Below are positions 16,122 through 25,580 of a stretch of DNA of 64,000 nt, piece after piece; within the stretch, counting starts at the first letter, position 1; every line of letters begins with the position of its first letter. Below the pieces are notes generated by a model. That model searched no databases and was not told the origin of the DNA. It saw only the letters and a list, made by a program, of their open reading frames with translations. The stretch is taken from positions 124,001 through 188,000 of the forward strand of contig NC_009662.1 of assembly GCF_000010325.1 (NCBI RefSeq), read 5' to 3'. A program made the position numbers and the translations under genes. The stretch is from Nitratiruptor sp. SB155-2. GTDB taxonomy: Bacteria; Campylobacterota; Campylobacteria; Campylobacterales; Nitratiruptoraceae.

Positions 16122-17232
16122 GAATATGAGTACCTACACCTTGCAAGAGTACTGGTGGTTTATCGTTTCGCTCCTTGGAGGTCTTTTTCTCTTTCTCACT
16201 TTTGTTCAAGGTGGCCAGACAAAGCTTGGTCTTGCTGGCAATGAGGAACAAAAAGATCTAATCGTCAATGCTTTGGGGCGGAAGTGGGAGCTAACCTTTA
16301 CAACATTGGTTCTTTTTGGTGGAGCCTTGTTTGCTGCATTTCCACTCTTTTATGCAGTGAGTTTTGGTGGCGCCTATGGGCTTTGGATGGCGATTTTGTT
16401 CAGTTTTATCATTCAGGCGGTAGCATACGAGTATAGAAAAAAGCCAAACAACTTTTTCGGACAAAAAGTGTACGAGCTCTTTTTATTTCTCAATGGAACA
16501 GTCGGTATATTCTTAATTGGTGTGGCATTGGCATCTTTGTTTACAGGAGCCGCTTTCAAACTGGATGATATGAAACATATGACATGGCTAGGAAGCATGA
16601 GAGGATTGGAGGCTTTGGGAAATCCTTTTAATATCCTCTTTGGACTTATGATGGTTTTCCTTGCCCGTCTCAATGCCAATCTCTATTTCATGTTTATTTT
16701 GGATGATCCTGAACTTGTAGAAAAAGCAAAAAAGGCAATAAAAACAGATTTTGCGATATTTTTGGTTCTGTTTTTAGCGGTAGCCGGATGGATTTTGAGT
16801 ATGAGTGGTGTGGGATACGAACAAAACAAATTTTTTGTAGTAGCACATAAATATCTCAATAACTTTCTTGAGATGCCATTTGTATTGGGCGCTTTTGTGG
16901 TTGGTGTCGGATTGCTCCTGGGAGCAGTCGTGATGGCTTTAAAAGGAGTCAAAAAAGCATTTTGGTTCAGCTCAACTGCCATTACATTAGTAGGACTTTC
17001 ACTTCTCCTTGTTTTAGGATACAACCATACAGCCTACTATCCAAGTATTGCCGATATTGGCAGTTCACTTACCATTGAAAATAGTTCGGGTAGTAGAGTG
17101 ACCCTCATTACGATGAGTTATGTCTCTTTGATGGTGCCATTTGTTGTGGGATATATTGCCTATGTATGGAGACTTATGGATAGTAAGCCGTTAAGCGAAG
17201 ATGAAGTAGAAAATGATGTTATGAGTTATTAA
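16114..17232 (+). CDS. cydB: Cytochrome bd quinol oxidase subunit II
   Basis: A 372-residue protein with about eight or nine transmembrane helices. It has the CydB opening LQEYWWFIVSLLGGLFLFLTFVQGGQ and GRKWELTFTTLVLFGGALFAAFPLFY, and ends with VPFVVGYIAYVWRLM. It pairs with CydA to hold the di-haem oxygen-reducing site. A good Shine-Dalgarno (AAAGGGGGCGAAA) lies within the end of cydA, with an eight-base overlap. It is followed nine bases later by a short CydX-like frame. Confidence 0.96.
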   Translation: MFENMSTYTLQEYWWFIVSLLGGLFLFLTFVQGGQTKLGLAGNEEQKDLIVNALGRKWELTFTTLVLFGGALFAAFPLFYAVSFGGAYGLWMAILFSFIIQAVAYEYRKKPNNFFGQKVYELFLFLNGTVGIFLIGVALASLFTGAAFKLDDMKHMTWLGSMRGLEALGNPFNILFGLMMVFLARLNANLYFMFILDDPELVEKAKKAIKTDFAIFLVLFLAVAGWILSMSGVGYEQNKFFVVAHKYLNNFLEMPFVLGAFVVGVGLLLGAVVMALKGVKKAFWFSSTAITLVGLSLLLVLGYNHTAYYPSIADIGSSLTIENSSGSRVTLITMSYVSLMVPFVVGYIAYVWRLMDSKPLSEDEVENDVMSY

Positions 17233-17241
17233 GGAGAAAAG

Positions 17242-17340
17242 ATGGGTGAAGCTCTATTTTGGTATGCAAGCTGGCCTCTTGTGATTTGGCTGGCATATAA
17301 ATTTGTGCGACTTAATATCGATCATGCTCCAAAAGAGTAA
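17242..17340 (+). CDS. CydX-like 32-residue membrane peptide
   Basis: A short frame beginning nine bases after cydB with a GGAGAAAAG ribosome site. It encodes one transmembrane helix of about 17 residues rich in Trp (EALFWYASWPLVIWLAYKF) and a short polar tail. Size, place, orientation and Trp content match the CydX/CbdX class of cytochrome bd subunits, but the residues are not alignable with E. coli CydX by eye. It probably stabilises the haems of CydAB. It is easily missed by gene callers because of its length. Confidence 0.7.
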   Translation: MGEALFWYASWPLVIWLAYKFVRLNIDHAPKE

Positions 17341-17449
17341 ATAAAAGAGTATCAAAAACATTGTGTATTATCACAACTATCCATTGATATTTTAAATAAT
17401 TTTTAAAATAATCGGTGTAAAATGTAATATGTTTTTGTGAAAGGAAAGA

Positions 17450-19306
17450 ATGGAAAACTTTTTGCAAGAAAATAAAAAGTATTTTCAATGGATTAAAATG
17501 GAACATGAAAATTTTTTAAATGAATTATTATCAACATTAGTAAAAGATACCGTCTCAATAGAAGAAGCAGAAGCTTTAGGTGCCCAAGTTTTTGAAAGAA
17601 GGATTAGTTTTTCTAAACTTGCAATTCTTTTGGATCTTTTCTCTCAAAAATTGAGTGATTCCGAATATGAAAGGTATCTTGTTATCCGGGATATGGTAGC
17701 TAAAGGTTATCTGAAAAAAAGACTTCCACAAGAGATAGAAAGTATAAAACTTGGAATCAATAATAATCCAAACCTCGTCTCTAAGGGGGATTTGGCAATT
17801 GTTACTGAATTACTTAATTGGTTGGAACATTTGATTGATAGTTTTGTCCATGAAACTGAGCCTCCAAAAATCAACGGTAGAATTTCTAAATTTATTAAAT
17901 TTGTGAATGAGAGAAGTGGAATATTTTTTGATAATGAAGTTGTCAAGAAAGACTTTTTAAAAACGAATACAGAATTATACGAATGTGCTCAAGAAGTTGT
18001 CAATTTTTACGAACAAAAACGCTATTTTTATTTTAATCTTACTTATATTGAGCTAATAGCCCTTTTTCTAAAAATGACAACGCTTTTAAGTGGTATGTTT
18101 TTAGAAGAAGAACTTCTTTCTATTTATGTTGATCCAATTACTAAATTGCCTAACAGATTTCAATTATTAAAGGATCTTCAAAAGTTTTCTGATCTTTATC
18201 TCCTAATTTTGAATGTACATTCTTTTTCAAGACTCAATGTTCTATATGGTTATGATTTTGGTGATGGAATTTTGAAAAATATTGCTAATAAACTATTACA
18301 AACATGTGCTGTAAAATGTTACCGTATATATGGAGATGAATTTGCTATTTTATTTGATAAAGAAGAGGATATTTATCAGTTTTTTCAAAAAATCAATGGA
18401 TCAATAGAAATAAAAACAAAAGATGAACCATTTACGATTTATTTTTATGGAGCATTTGATGAATTTGTTCCTCAATCGCTAGAATCATGTGAATTTGCTT
18501 TATTTAGAAGTGAAAAAAGGGAACTTTTAGATTCACGAACAGTAAAAGAGATGATTCATGAAGTTAAAAATGAACTTACTCTGACGCAAAAACTCAAAGA
18601 AATCATGGTAAAAGATAATATTATTTCTTATTACCAACCAATTTACAGTACTGATGAAAATGAAAAAAAAGTTTTGAAATATGAAGTGTTGATGAGATTG
18701 GAATTCGACGGTAAAATATTAGCTCCTGGTGAATTTCTTTCAGTGTTGATTGAAGCTCCATTCTATACCGAATTTACAAAGTCACTACTTATAAAAAGTT
18801 TTCAAACGTTTGCAAACAATAATTTTACTTTTAGTATAAATTTTACACTGAAAGATATTAAAGATAAAAATATTAAAATTTTACTTGATACATTATGTAA
18901 ACAACAGCCAGAAGTTGCGAAACGATTAACAATAGAAATTGTTGAAAGTGAAGCTTTAAAAGAGTTTGAATTATTAAATGAATTTATACAGTTCTTTAAG
19001 CAATATAATGTCTCTTTCGCACTTGATGATTTTGGTAGCGGGTATTCTAATTTTGCTCAGTTTGCAAAACTTGATATTGACTATATAAAGATAGATGGTT
19101 CAATAATACAAAATATTTTGATTGACACAAAAATGCAAAAACTTTTAGACTCAATAATCGCTTTTGCAGATAATTTACAGCTTAAGACAATAGCTGAATT
19201 TGTAGATAAAAAAGAGCTATTTGAAATTTTATCTGATCGTGTTGATATGATTCAAGGATATTATATCGGCAAACCTGAACCACTCCTTATACAAGCGCAA
19301 CTTTAG
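17450..19306 (+). CDS. Degenerate-GGDEF plus EAL cyclic-di-GMP phosphodiesterase, AT-rich
   Basis: A 618-residue soluble protein. The first ~210 residues are helical and unrecognised, possibly a sensory bundle. A GGDEF-like domain (about 225-350) has YGDEF and no I-site, so cyclase activity is unlikely. The EAL domain (about 375-610) keeps EVLMR, NFT, EIVE, DDFGSGYSNF, KID and QGYYIGKP; EGVET is replaced by EFVDK, so activity is likely but not assured. The gene is visibly more AT-rich than both neighbours, with long A/T runs and AT-ending codons, which suggests a foreign origin or relaxed selection. It stands alone after the cyd operon. Confidence 0.85.
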   Translation: MENFLQENKKYFQWIKMEHENFLNELLSTLVKDTVSIEEAEALGAQVFERRISFSKLAILLDLFSQKLSDSEYERYLVIRDMVAKGYLKKRLPQEIESIKLGINNNPNLVSKGDLAIVTELLNWLEHLIDSFVHETEPPKINGRISKFIKFVNERSGIFFDNEVVKKDFLKTNTELYECAQEVVNFYEQKRYFYFNLTYIELIALFLKMTTLLSGMFLEEELLSIYVDPITKLPNRFQLLKDLQKFSDLYLLILNVHSFSRLNVLYGYDFGDGILKNIANKLLQTCAVKCYRIYGDEFAILFDKEEDIYQFFQKINGSIEIKTKDEPFTIYFYGAFDEFVPQSLESCEFALFRSEKRELLDSRTVKEMIHEVKNELTLTQKLKEIMVKDNIISYYQPIYSTDENEKKVLKYEVLMRLEFDGKILAPGEFLSVLIEAPFYTEFTKSLLIKSFQTFANNNFTFSINFTLKDIKDKNIKILLDTLCKQQPEVAKRLTIEIVESEALKEFELLNEFIQFFKQYNVSFALDDFGSGYSNFAQFAKLDIDYIKIDGSIIQNILIDTKMQKLLDSIIAFADNLQLKTIAEFVDKKELFEILSDRVDMIQGYYIGKPEPLLIQAQL

Positions 19307-19365
19307 TAGCAAAAAATTTTCTTCAAAAGCATTATAATTTAAAAAACAGCTAAAAGGAGGCCAAA

Positions 19366-19782
19366 ATGGCTAAACTAACAGAATTCGAACAAACAATAGC
19401 GCAAAGAATTAAAGAGCAGATCGACCTAAACAAAGACAAACCAGAGCTCGGTAATGTGGACATGGAAAAAGCGATGGAGCTATTAAAAGAAGCTGGAGCG
19501 ATTTTACTCGATGTCAGACCGCCTGCAAAAGTAAGCGGTGAAAATGCAGAAGAGGCTGATATCCCAGATAGCTACTATACTCCGTATACTGAATTTACTG
19601 AGTATCTTGACATCTTGCCGGCCGATAAAACGACCCCTATTATCACAGCGTGCTTAAAAGGTTTTTTTGCCAACAGAGTGAAAGGATATCTTGAAATGCT
19701 TGGATATGAAAATGTCTATGCATTCAGCGGAAATATAGAAGACTGGATCGCTGCACATAAAGCACATACGGGTGAGATATAA
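19366..19782 (+). CDS. Rhodanese-domain protein
   Basis: A 138-residue cytoplasmic single-domain rhodanese. The N-terminal AILLDVRPP corresponds to the conserved LIDVR strand. The active-site loop is ACLKGFFANRVKGYL, with the sulfur-accepting cysteine, and GYENVYAFSGNIEDW is the typical C-terminal segment. It would carry persulfide sulfur, which suits an organism with SQR-type enzymes. A strong AAAAGGAGG Shine-Dalgarno fixes the start. It overlaps the next gene, a small lipoprotein, by 11 bases. Confidence 0.9.
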   Translation: MAKLTEFEQTIAQRIKEQIDLNKDKPELGNVDMEKAMELLKEAGAILLDVRPPAKVSGENAEEADIPDSYYTPYTEFTEYLDILPADKTTPIITACLKGFFANRVKGYLEMLGYENVYAFSGNIEDWIAAHKAHTGEI

Positions 19783-20191
19783 ACTGATACTGGGGCTTTT
19801 GCCCCTACTGTTTTTAGGATGTGAATCCAGAGTCTACAAAAAAATCTACGCTATTCCATCTACTCCTGTAACGTGTCTAAAACTTCAAGCTGCAAATCCC
19901 ATCATTGCCTATGCTCTTCAAAAAAGAATCGATTTTCAAAACGATTGCCCTTTTATCCTAAAAACCTCTTCACATTTTATATCTACCTGTACTTCGGTAA
20001 AAGCAAAAGCTCTAGGTAGCGATTTTGATGGTTTTTTACGCTTGGAACTTTTTGAAAATAACAAGCTTTTGTATAGAGACCAAGTCGATTTTAAAGGATG
20101 TGTAACACAAAAAATAGTTGATACTCTGTTACAGTCGCTGCAAAAGGATATGAAACTCTCAATAAAGATACGTTATAATCGAAAAAAATAG
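19772..20191 (+). CDS. Small putative lipoprotein
   Basis: A 139-residue protein starting at GTG. It has a lipoprotein signal peptide with lipobox LFLGC (about residues 13-17), so it should be lipid-anchored after cleavage before Cys17. The mature part carries four further Cys residues and no recognisable domain. Its start overlaps the rhodanese gene by 11 bases. A strong GC-rich hairpin lies within the signal-peptide codons and may limit expression relative to the rhodanese. Function is unknown. Confidence 0.7.
   Translation: MRYKLILGLLPLLFLGCESRVYKKIYAIPSTPVTCLKLQAANPIIAYALQKRIDFQNDCPFILKTSSHFISTCTSVKAKALGSDFDGFLRLELFENNKLLYRDQVDFKGCVTQKIVDTLLQSLQKDMKLSIKIRYNRKK
19792..19815 (+). terminator. 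Terminator-like hairpin inside the lipoprotein signal sequence
   Basis: GGGGC-TTTT-GCCCC (19792-19805) is followed by TACTGTTTTT. It lies just after the rhodanese stop codon but within the first codons of the overlapping lipoprotein gene. It could act as a partial terminator that reduces lipoprotein expression, or simply reflect Leu-Pro-Leu codons. Confidence 0.4.
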
Positions 20192-20205
20192 CGTAAAGGT
20201 CCCAC

Positions 20206-20919
20206 ATGAAACTCGGTTTTAGTCCCTATTTGGAGGTTGGCGGGAAAAAAATGGATATTCATAAAGTGTGTACGCTTTTAGAAGCTTTACAAGAAGAGGG
20301 TTCCCTACTTCGGGCTTCCAAAAAGAGTGGAATGAGTTATAAGGGAGCATGGGATCTTTTGGCTCTTCTCAACAGTGGAAAGAATCAGCTCACATCATCC
20401 AAAATCGGTGGTATACGGGGTGGGGGAAGTGAACTGACACCGTTTGGCAAAATGGTGTTGCAAAAGATGAAGGAGCTTTTAGAAATTGAGCAGAAACTCA
20501 ATGTTTTGATCAAAAACTATGAAGCAATGAATGGACTCAAAGAGTTCAAAAAGATTTTACAAAACTCATTATATAAAAATGTAATATCCGTTGTGATAGA
20601 AGAGGTGAAGCCCAAAGGGAAAGATGTTTTGATTACCGGGTTATGTGGAGGAAACCGCTTAAAAGCGCGATTGTCGAAACCAAAAGAGCAGTTTTTTATA
20701 GGGCAAAAAGTCTTTTTTGTATTTGATCCATCATCCGCAAACCAAAAAGGTGATAATCTTTTAAAAGGAATCTATGCAGGCAAAGAGAATGGAAAAACAA
20801 AACTGATCGTTGATGATCATGAGGTTTTCATTGAAGGAAAGGTTGAGCTTAAAAATGGTTTGGCTTATGTATCGATCAAGCCAAAAAGTATCCAGGTGAT
20901 TCCATGCAGTATCGATTAA
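20206..20919 (+). CDS. modE: ModE-type molybdate-responsive regulator
   Basis: A 237-residue protein with an N-terminal LysR-type winged helix (about 15-105: LLEALQEEGSLLRASKKSGMSYKGAWDLL, then GIRGGGSELTPFGKMVL) that matches ModE, followed by a C-terminal TOBE/Mop-like region (about 125-235) with TGLCGGNRLKARL. ModE binds molybdate or tungstate and controls uptake and molybdoenzyme genes. No mod transport genes are adjacent. It overlaps the following metallopeptidase gene by 16 bases. The opening FSPYLEVGG is less usual for the family. Confidence 0.82.
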   Translation: MKLGFSPYLEVGGKKMDIHKVCTLLEALQEEGSLLRASKKSGMSYKGAWDLLALLNSGKNQLTSSKIGGIRGGGSELTPFGKMVLQKMKELLEIEQKLNVLIKNYEAMNGLKEFKKILQNSLYKNVISVVIEEVKPKGKDVLITGLCGGNRLKARLSKPKEQFFIGQKVFFVFDPSSANQKGDNLLKGIYAGKENGKTKLIVDDHEVFIEGKVELKNGLAYVSIKPKSIQVIPCSID

Positions 20920-21527
20920 AGAGGGAGCGGCGAAAAAGTTTCAAGATAGAAATCCATAATGACGAAGTTGTTGTCAAGGCCCCTTTTTGGGTATCAAAAA
21001 GTAGTATTGAGACTTTCGTACATACCCACAGATCATGGATAGAAGAAGCGATACGAAAAAAGCTTCAAACGAGGAGAAAATTTGAATTTGGTGAAACTTT
21101 TCTACTTTTGGGAGAACGCTATCCTTTATATAAAGGCACTGGTAAGCTTTGCTTTCACGATGGAGTTTTTTGGTCCAAGGAACCCAATAAAGAGGCTTTT
21201 CGAAGCTTTTATAAAGATTTTGCCAAAAAGTATATATACCACAGAACAGAACAACTTGCATCAAAATATAACTGTCTATATAACGGTTTGAAAATTACAA
21301 GTGCTAAGAAGCGATGGGGGAGCTGTACATCAAAGAAAAATCTCAATTTTAGCTACAGAACGGTAATGCTTCCGCCAGAACTCATTGACTATATCATCAT
21401 CCATGAACTTTCACATTTGATGTATATGAACCATTCCAAAGAGTTTTGGAGACTCGTGGAAAAGAGAATGCCAGATTACAAAGAGCGTCATAAGAGACTA
21501 GCCACTTTTTTGGTGGATGATATTTAA
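20904..21527 (+). CDS. YgjP/DUF45-family zinc metallopeptidase
   Basis: A 207-residue cytoplasmic protein of the YgjP-like metallopeptidase family (SprT-related). The zinc motif HELSH (HExxH) lies at about residue 167, followed by the third ligand region NHSKEFWRLVEKRMPDY. The family segment KRWGSCTSKKNLNFSYR is present. The N-terminal RRKSFKIEI is typical. The start overlaps modE by 16 bases. The end overlaps the convergent DUF481 gene by four bases. The physiological substrate is unknown. Confidence 0.87.
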   Translation: MQYRLKRERRKSFKIEIHNDEVVVKAPFWVSKSSIETFVHTHRSWIEEAIRKKLQTRRKFEFGETFLLLGERYPLYKGTGKLCFHDGVFWSKEPNKEAFRSFYKDFAKKYIYHRTEQLASKYNCLYNGLKITSAKKRWGSCTSKKNLNFSYRTVMLPPELIDYIIIHELSHLMYMNHSKEFWRLVEKRMPDYKERHKRLATFLVDDI

Positions 21528-22219
21528 AAGGCGTAGGTTAAAGAGAGTTTTGTCAGTGTGTCTGTCTTTTTCTTACCGGCTGGTGGAAGATTGTCATATT
21601 TGATTTCATAGGAGAACTTCAGTCCTAGTTGGTCAACGATATGGAGATTCAAAGCAGCGTCCAGTTTGCTCTCATAATCTTGGTTCTTTTGCAGATTTTT
21701 GATGGTATAGAAATTTGTTGTCAAACTATTTTTCGTTGTTATATGATAGGTATAGTCGATTTCTGCTTTTATGTAGTGAAAATCCTGTTTTTGGTTCGTT
21801 GTTAGATCATTGTAGCGATATTCGTACCCGCCCAGAACGTTGACTTCATGCTTTTTATTAATTGAGAGCTTGTATCCGATTCCCGGGTTGACGCTGTACT
21901 GGGCATCGTATCCTTCAAATCTGTTGCGCAAGAATCCAAACTTCATAAAAGTGAAAAGGCGTTTGTCGTAATTGAAAAAGAGATCGCTATAGAGTCTATA
22001 GCGCTCATTATCTGTTTCCCCGTCCTTTCTTGAATAGAGCATATCCGCTTTGAGATCAAACTTGATCGACTTTGTCCAGTAGGTTTGAAGAGAGTAGCCA
22101 GCACTTACGGAACTGGAATCGGAGTTCCCTGTCGTAGCGAAATAGCCGAACTCTATTTTTTGATCAGTCTTGGCAAAAAGCGCAATACAGATACAGGGAA
22201 GAATCAAAAACTTTCTCAT
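21524..22219 (-). CDS. DUF481 outer-membrane protein
   Basis: A 231-residue exported protein with a signal peptide (about 1-16, ending LFAK) and strands of alternating hydrophobic residues ending in an aromatic C-terminus (LSLTYAF), typical of an outer-membrane beta-barrel. The pattern [27 protein letters not shown] fits the DUF481 (YdiY-like) family, of unknown role. It converges with and overlaps the metallopeptidase gene by four bases. It is divergent from pyrG. Confidence 0.8.
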   Translation of the reverse strand: MRKFLILPCICIALFAKTDQKIEFGYFATTGNSDSSSVSAGYSLQTYWTKSIKFDLKADMLYSRKDGETDNERYRLYSDLFFNYDKRLFTFMKFGFLRNRFEGYDAQYSVNPGIGYKLSINKKHEVNVLGGYEYRYNDLTTNQKQDFHYIKAEIDYTYHITTKNSLTTNFYTIKNLQKNQDYESKLDAALNLHIVDQLGLKFSYEIKYDNLPPAGKKKTDTLTKLSLTYAF

Positions 22220-22305
22220 CTCTTTTCCTTTTTGGAACGAGATTGTACCAAACGAATATTAAGCAATATTTAGATAAAATTTTTCTTAAAAAACGAGGGT
22301 TGGAG

Positions 22306-23928
22306 ATGACCAGATATATATTTGTTACAGGTGGTGTTCTCAGTTCACTTGGAAAAGGAATTTCTAGTGCCAGTATCGGTGCACTTTTAAAAAATAGCGG
22401 TTTGGATGTTTCAATACTCAAAATCGATCCGTATATCAATGTAGACCCGGGAACGATGTCCCCCTTAGAGCATGGCGAGGTTTTTGTAACCGCAGATGGA
22501 GCGGAGACAGACTTGGATCTTGGCCATTATGAGCGTTTTTTGGATGTGAAACTCTCCAAACTGAACAACTTCACGACGGGACAGGTCTATCTTTCGGTGA
22601 TTCAAAGGGAACGCAAGGGAGACTATCTAGGAAAAACGATCCAGGTTGTTCCACATATCGTTGAAGAGATAAAGAGTCGTATCAGAAAAGCCGGAAAAGG
22701 CAAAGATGTTTTGATTGTGGAGCTTGGTGGAACGGTGGGTGATATAGAAGGACTCCCCTTTTTAGAAGCGATTCGAGAATTGACCCACGATTTGGGAGTG
22801 CACAAAGCGTACAATATCCACGTTACCCTTGTCCCATACATTGCTGCAGCTGGTGAGCTAAAAACCAAACCGACCCAACATAGCGTTCAAGAGCTTAGAC
22901 GTATCGGTATCAGTCCAGATATGATCATAGCGCGGTGTGAACGATCCCTTCCAAACGATGTGAGAATGAAGATCGCTAGAAGTTGTGGCATTCCGGAAAA
23001 GAGTGTCATAGAAGCAAAAGATGCAGAAACTATCTACAAAGTGCCCCTCAATTTCCTCAGGCAAAATATTCTTGAACCGATCTCACATCAATTGAAGCTT
23101 GGCCATCTCAAACCCCAGATGGATGAGTGGGATATGATCGTCAAGAAGATCATAGCACCAAAAGATGAGGTAACGATCGCTTTTGTGGGTAAATACCTGG
23201 GGCTCAAAGAGTCCTATAAGTCTTTGACAGAAGCCCTTGTGCATGCCGGAGCGGCGCTTGATACGAAAGTGAATATCAAGTGGGTGGATAGCGAACTTAT
23301 TGAGGCAGAAGGGGTTGAAGAGTTTATGAAAGATGTTCATGGTATTTTGGTTGCCGGCGGCTTCGGTGAGCGGGGCGTTCAAGGCAAAATCGAGGCCATT
23401 CGATACGCAAGAGAGCATAAAATTCCATATCTTGGAATATGTCTTGGAATGCAGCTTAGCATTATAGAGTTTGCAAGAAATGTTTTGGGTATCGAAGATG
23501 CAAACTCTATGGAGTTTGATCCCGATACAAAACATCCTTTTATCTACTTGATAGATGAATTCATCGATACATCGGGCCAAAAACAGATTCGAACCCACAC
23601 CTCTCCTATGGGGGGAACGATGCGACTTGGCGAGTACGCATGCAAAGTGAAAGAGGGAACAAAATTGTGGGAGGCGTATCATCATCAAGATGTGATTTAC
23701 GAGCGCCATCGACACCGATACGAAGCAAATCCTCACTACCGGGATATGTTGGAGTCAAACGGTATGATCGTGAGTGGGGAGAGTGAAGAGGGACTGATAG
23801 AAGCTGTAGAGATTGAAAAACACCCATGGTTTGTAGGTGTTCAATTCCATCCAGAATTTACTTCCCATTTGCAAAAGCCAAATCCTCTCATTACAGCTTT
23901 TATCAAAAACTCTTTAGAGCATAGATGA
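22306..23928 (+). CDS. pyrG: CTP synthase
   Basis: A 540-residue glutamine-hydrolysing CTP synthase that converts UTP to CTP. The start is placed at the ATG beginning [18 protein letters not shown], with a GAGGGTTGGAG ribosome site; the frame is open 21 codons further upstream but the family begins here. The N-terminal synthetase domain (to about 270) shows the P-loop and [14 protein letters not shown]. The C-terminal glutaminase domain has the nucleophile motif GICLGMQ and His-Glu in GVQFHPEF. The gene overlaps recJ by four bases. Confidence 0.98.
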   Translation: MTRYIFVTGGVLSSLGKGISSASIGALLKNSGLDVSILKIDPYINVDPGTMSPLEHGEVFVTADGAETDLDLGHYERFLDVKLSKLNNFTTGQVYLSVIQRERKGDYLGKTIQVVPHIVEEIKSRIRKAGKGKDVLIVELGGTVGDIEGLPFLEAIRELTHDLGVHKAYNIHVTLVPYIAAAGELKTKPTQHSVQELRRIGISPDMIIARCERSLPNDVRMKIARSCGIPEKSVIEAKDAETIYKVPLNFLRQNILEPISHQLKLGHLKPQMDEWDMIVKKIIAPKDEVTIAFVGKYLGLKESYKSLTEALVHAGAALDTKVNIKWVDSELIEAEGVEEFMKDVHGILVAGGFGERGVQGKIEAIRYAREHKIPYLGICLGMQLSIIEFARNVLGIEDANSMEFDPDTKHPFIYLIDEFIDTSGQKQIRTHTSPMGGTMRLGEYACKVKEGTKLWEAYHHQDVIYERHRHRYEANPHYRDMLESNGMIVSGESEEGLIEAVEIEKHPWFVGVQFHPEFTSHLQKPNPLITAFIKNSLEHR

Positions 23929-25493
23929 GAGTACTGACAAAACAAGATATTTTTACAATACTGCAGGAGCGTTTCAAAGAGGGGTTCGTGAAACTCTCTT
24001 CGCTTCCGCATCCATCCTCCATGAAGGATATGCAAAAAGCCTCTTTGCGTATCGCCGATGCTATCAAAAATGGGGAAAAAATTGCTATTGTAGGCGATTA
24101 TGACGTGGATGGAGTGGTTTCGACCGCTTTGATGAAAGAGTTTTTTAGCTTGATAGACTATCCAATCGAGGCAAAAATCCCCAACCGATTCAGACACGGA
24201 TATGGTTTGAGCCCAAAAATTATCGAAGAGTTGGGTGATGTGGATCTGATTATTACCGTGGATAACGGCATCAGCGCACATGAAGCGGCAACGCTTTGCC
24301 AAGAAAAAGGGATCGATCTCATTATAACCGATCACCACACACCTCCCCAGACCCTGCCACCAGCCTATGCCATCGTCAATCCGAAACAGGAGCAATGTTC
24401 GTTTGCTTACCCAGAAATTTGTGGAGCGCAGGTTGCCTGGTTTTTGATAGGACAGCTCAAGCAGGATTTAGGGCTGGATGTAGATATGAAGCAGTTTCTG
24501 GATATTTTGGCTGTTGCAATTATAGCCGATGTGATGCCCCTTCGACATATCAACCGCTCTTTGGTACAAGCCGGCTTGAAGATGTTTGAACGAAGCGAAA
24601 GACCAGCCATAGCCTATCTTCGTTCAGTTTTGAAAAAACACACCTTTCACTCTGAAGACATAGGATTTACCATCGCTCCCATTATCAACAGTGCCGGACG
24701 AATGGAAGATGCCAATTTGGCGCTACAGTTTTTGAATGCGAAGGATTTTTTTGACGCGAGCGTCTATTATGCAAGACTTCTTTCACTCAATATGCAAAGA
24801 AAAGAGGAAGAGAGGCGGGTGTTACAAGAATCCTTGGAACAAGTAGGAGATGAAAGAGTCATCGTTGTAGCGGGAGAGGATTGGAATGAGGGGGTCGTGG
24901 GTATAGTGGCTTCTCGATTGGTGGATCGGTTTTCCAGACCGGCAATTGTTTTGACAACGGATAAAAATGGGGAATTGAAAGGGAGTGGACGCAGTGTGGG
25001 CGCAGTAGATCTGTATAAGCTGTTAGAAGGATCGAGTCAATATCTCACTCGCTTTGGAGGACATAAAAAGGCTGCGGGACTTGGCTTGAAAAAAGAGCAT
25101 CTACAACCCTTCAAAGACTTTATCAATCTACTCGCCCAAAAAATTCCACAAGAAGATTTCATCGATACATCGACAGTATTGGGAGAGCTTCCTTTTAGTG
25201 AGATAGATTGGGAACTGATCGATATCCTAGAGAGCTTTGCACCCTATGGAGAAAGTAATCCAATGCCGAAATTTTTTGCTTCTCATGTAGAGGTACTGGA
25301 AAAAAGAGGAGTCGGAGAGGATGGGAGACATCTTTTGATGACACTCAGGCAAAATGGCAATATATTCAAGGCTATTCATTTCCATAATGAAACAGATCTG
25401 CAAAATGACAGGATCGATATCGTGTATCAGCCTGTAAAAAATATTTACAACAACTCTATCTACATCCAGTTGCATATCAAGAAAATAGTTTGA
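23925..25493 (+). CDS. recJ: Single-stranded-DNA exonuclease RecJ
   Basis: A 522-residue DHH-family 5'-3' exonuclease. Motifs include [12 protein letters not shown] (motif I), [19 protein letters not shown] (DHH motif) and, in the DHHA1 domain, [11 protein letters not shown]. The C-terminal OB-like region is present. Length is close to other campylobacterotan RecJ proteins. It acts in recombination and mismatch repair. Translation is coupled to pyrG by an ATGA overlap. Confidence 0.95.
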   Translation: MRVLTKQDIFTILQERFKEGFVKLSSLPHPSSMKDMQKASLRIADAIKNGEKIAIVGDYDVDGVVSTALMKEFFSLIDYPIEAKIPNRFRHGYGLSPKIIEELGDVDLIITVDNGISAHEAATLCQEKGIDLIITDHHTPPQTLPPAYAIVNPKQEQCSFAYPEICGAQVAWFLIGQLKQDLGLDVDMKQFLDILAVAIIADVMPLRHINRSLVQAGLKMFERSERPAIAYLRSVLKKHTFHSEDIGFTIAPIINSAGRMEDANLALQFLNAKDFFDASVYYARLLSLNMQRKEEERRVLQESLEQVGDERVIVVAGEDWNEGVVGIVASRLVDRFSRPAIVLTTDKNGELKGSGRSVGAVDLYKLLEGSSQYLTRFGGHKKAAGLGLKKEHLQPFKDFINLLAQKIPQEDFIDTSTVLGELPFSEIDWELIDILESFAPYGESNPMPKFFASHVEVLEKRGVGEDGRHLLMTLRQNGNIFKAIHFHNETDLQNDRIDIVYQPVKNIYNNSIYIQLHIKKIV

Positions 25494-25512
25494 TGACAAT
25501 TATCACCAAAAT

Positions 25513-25536
25513 TTAATAATAATTAAAAGTTATTAA
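25513..25536. promoter_or_regulatory. AT-rich inverted repeat upstream of the SQR gene
   Basis: TTAATAA and TTATTAA are separated by ten bases, about 45 bases before the SQR start codon. The arrangement resembles the repeat upstream of cytochrome c peroxidase at 8168. Operator function is speculative given the AT-rich background. Confidence 0.25.
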
Positions 25537-25580
25537 TGTAATAATTGCATCTAATATAAATATTTCATTCAGGAGTGGAT

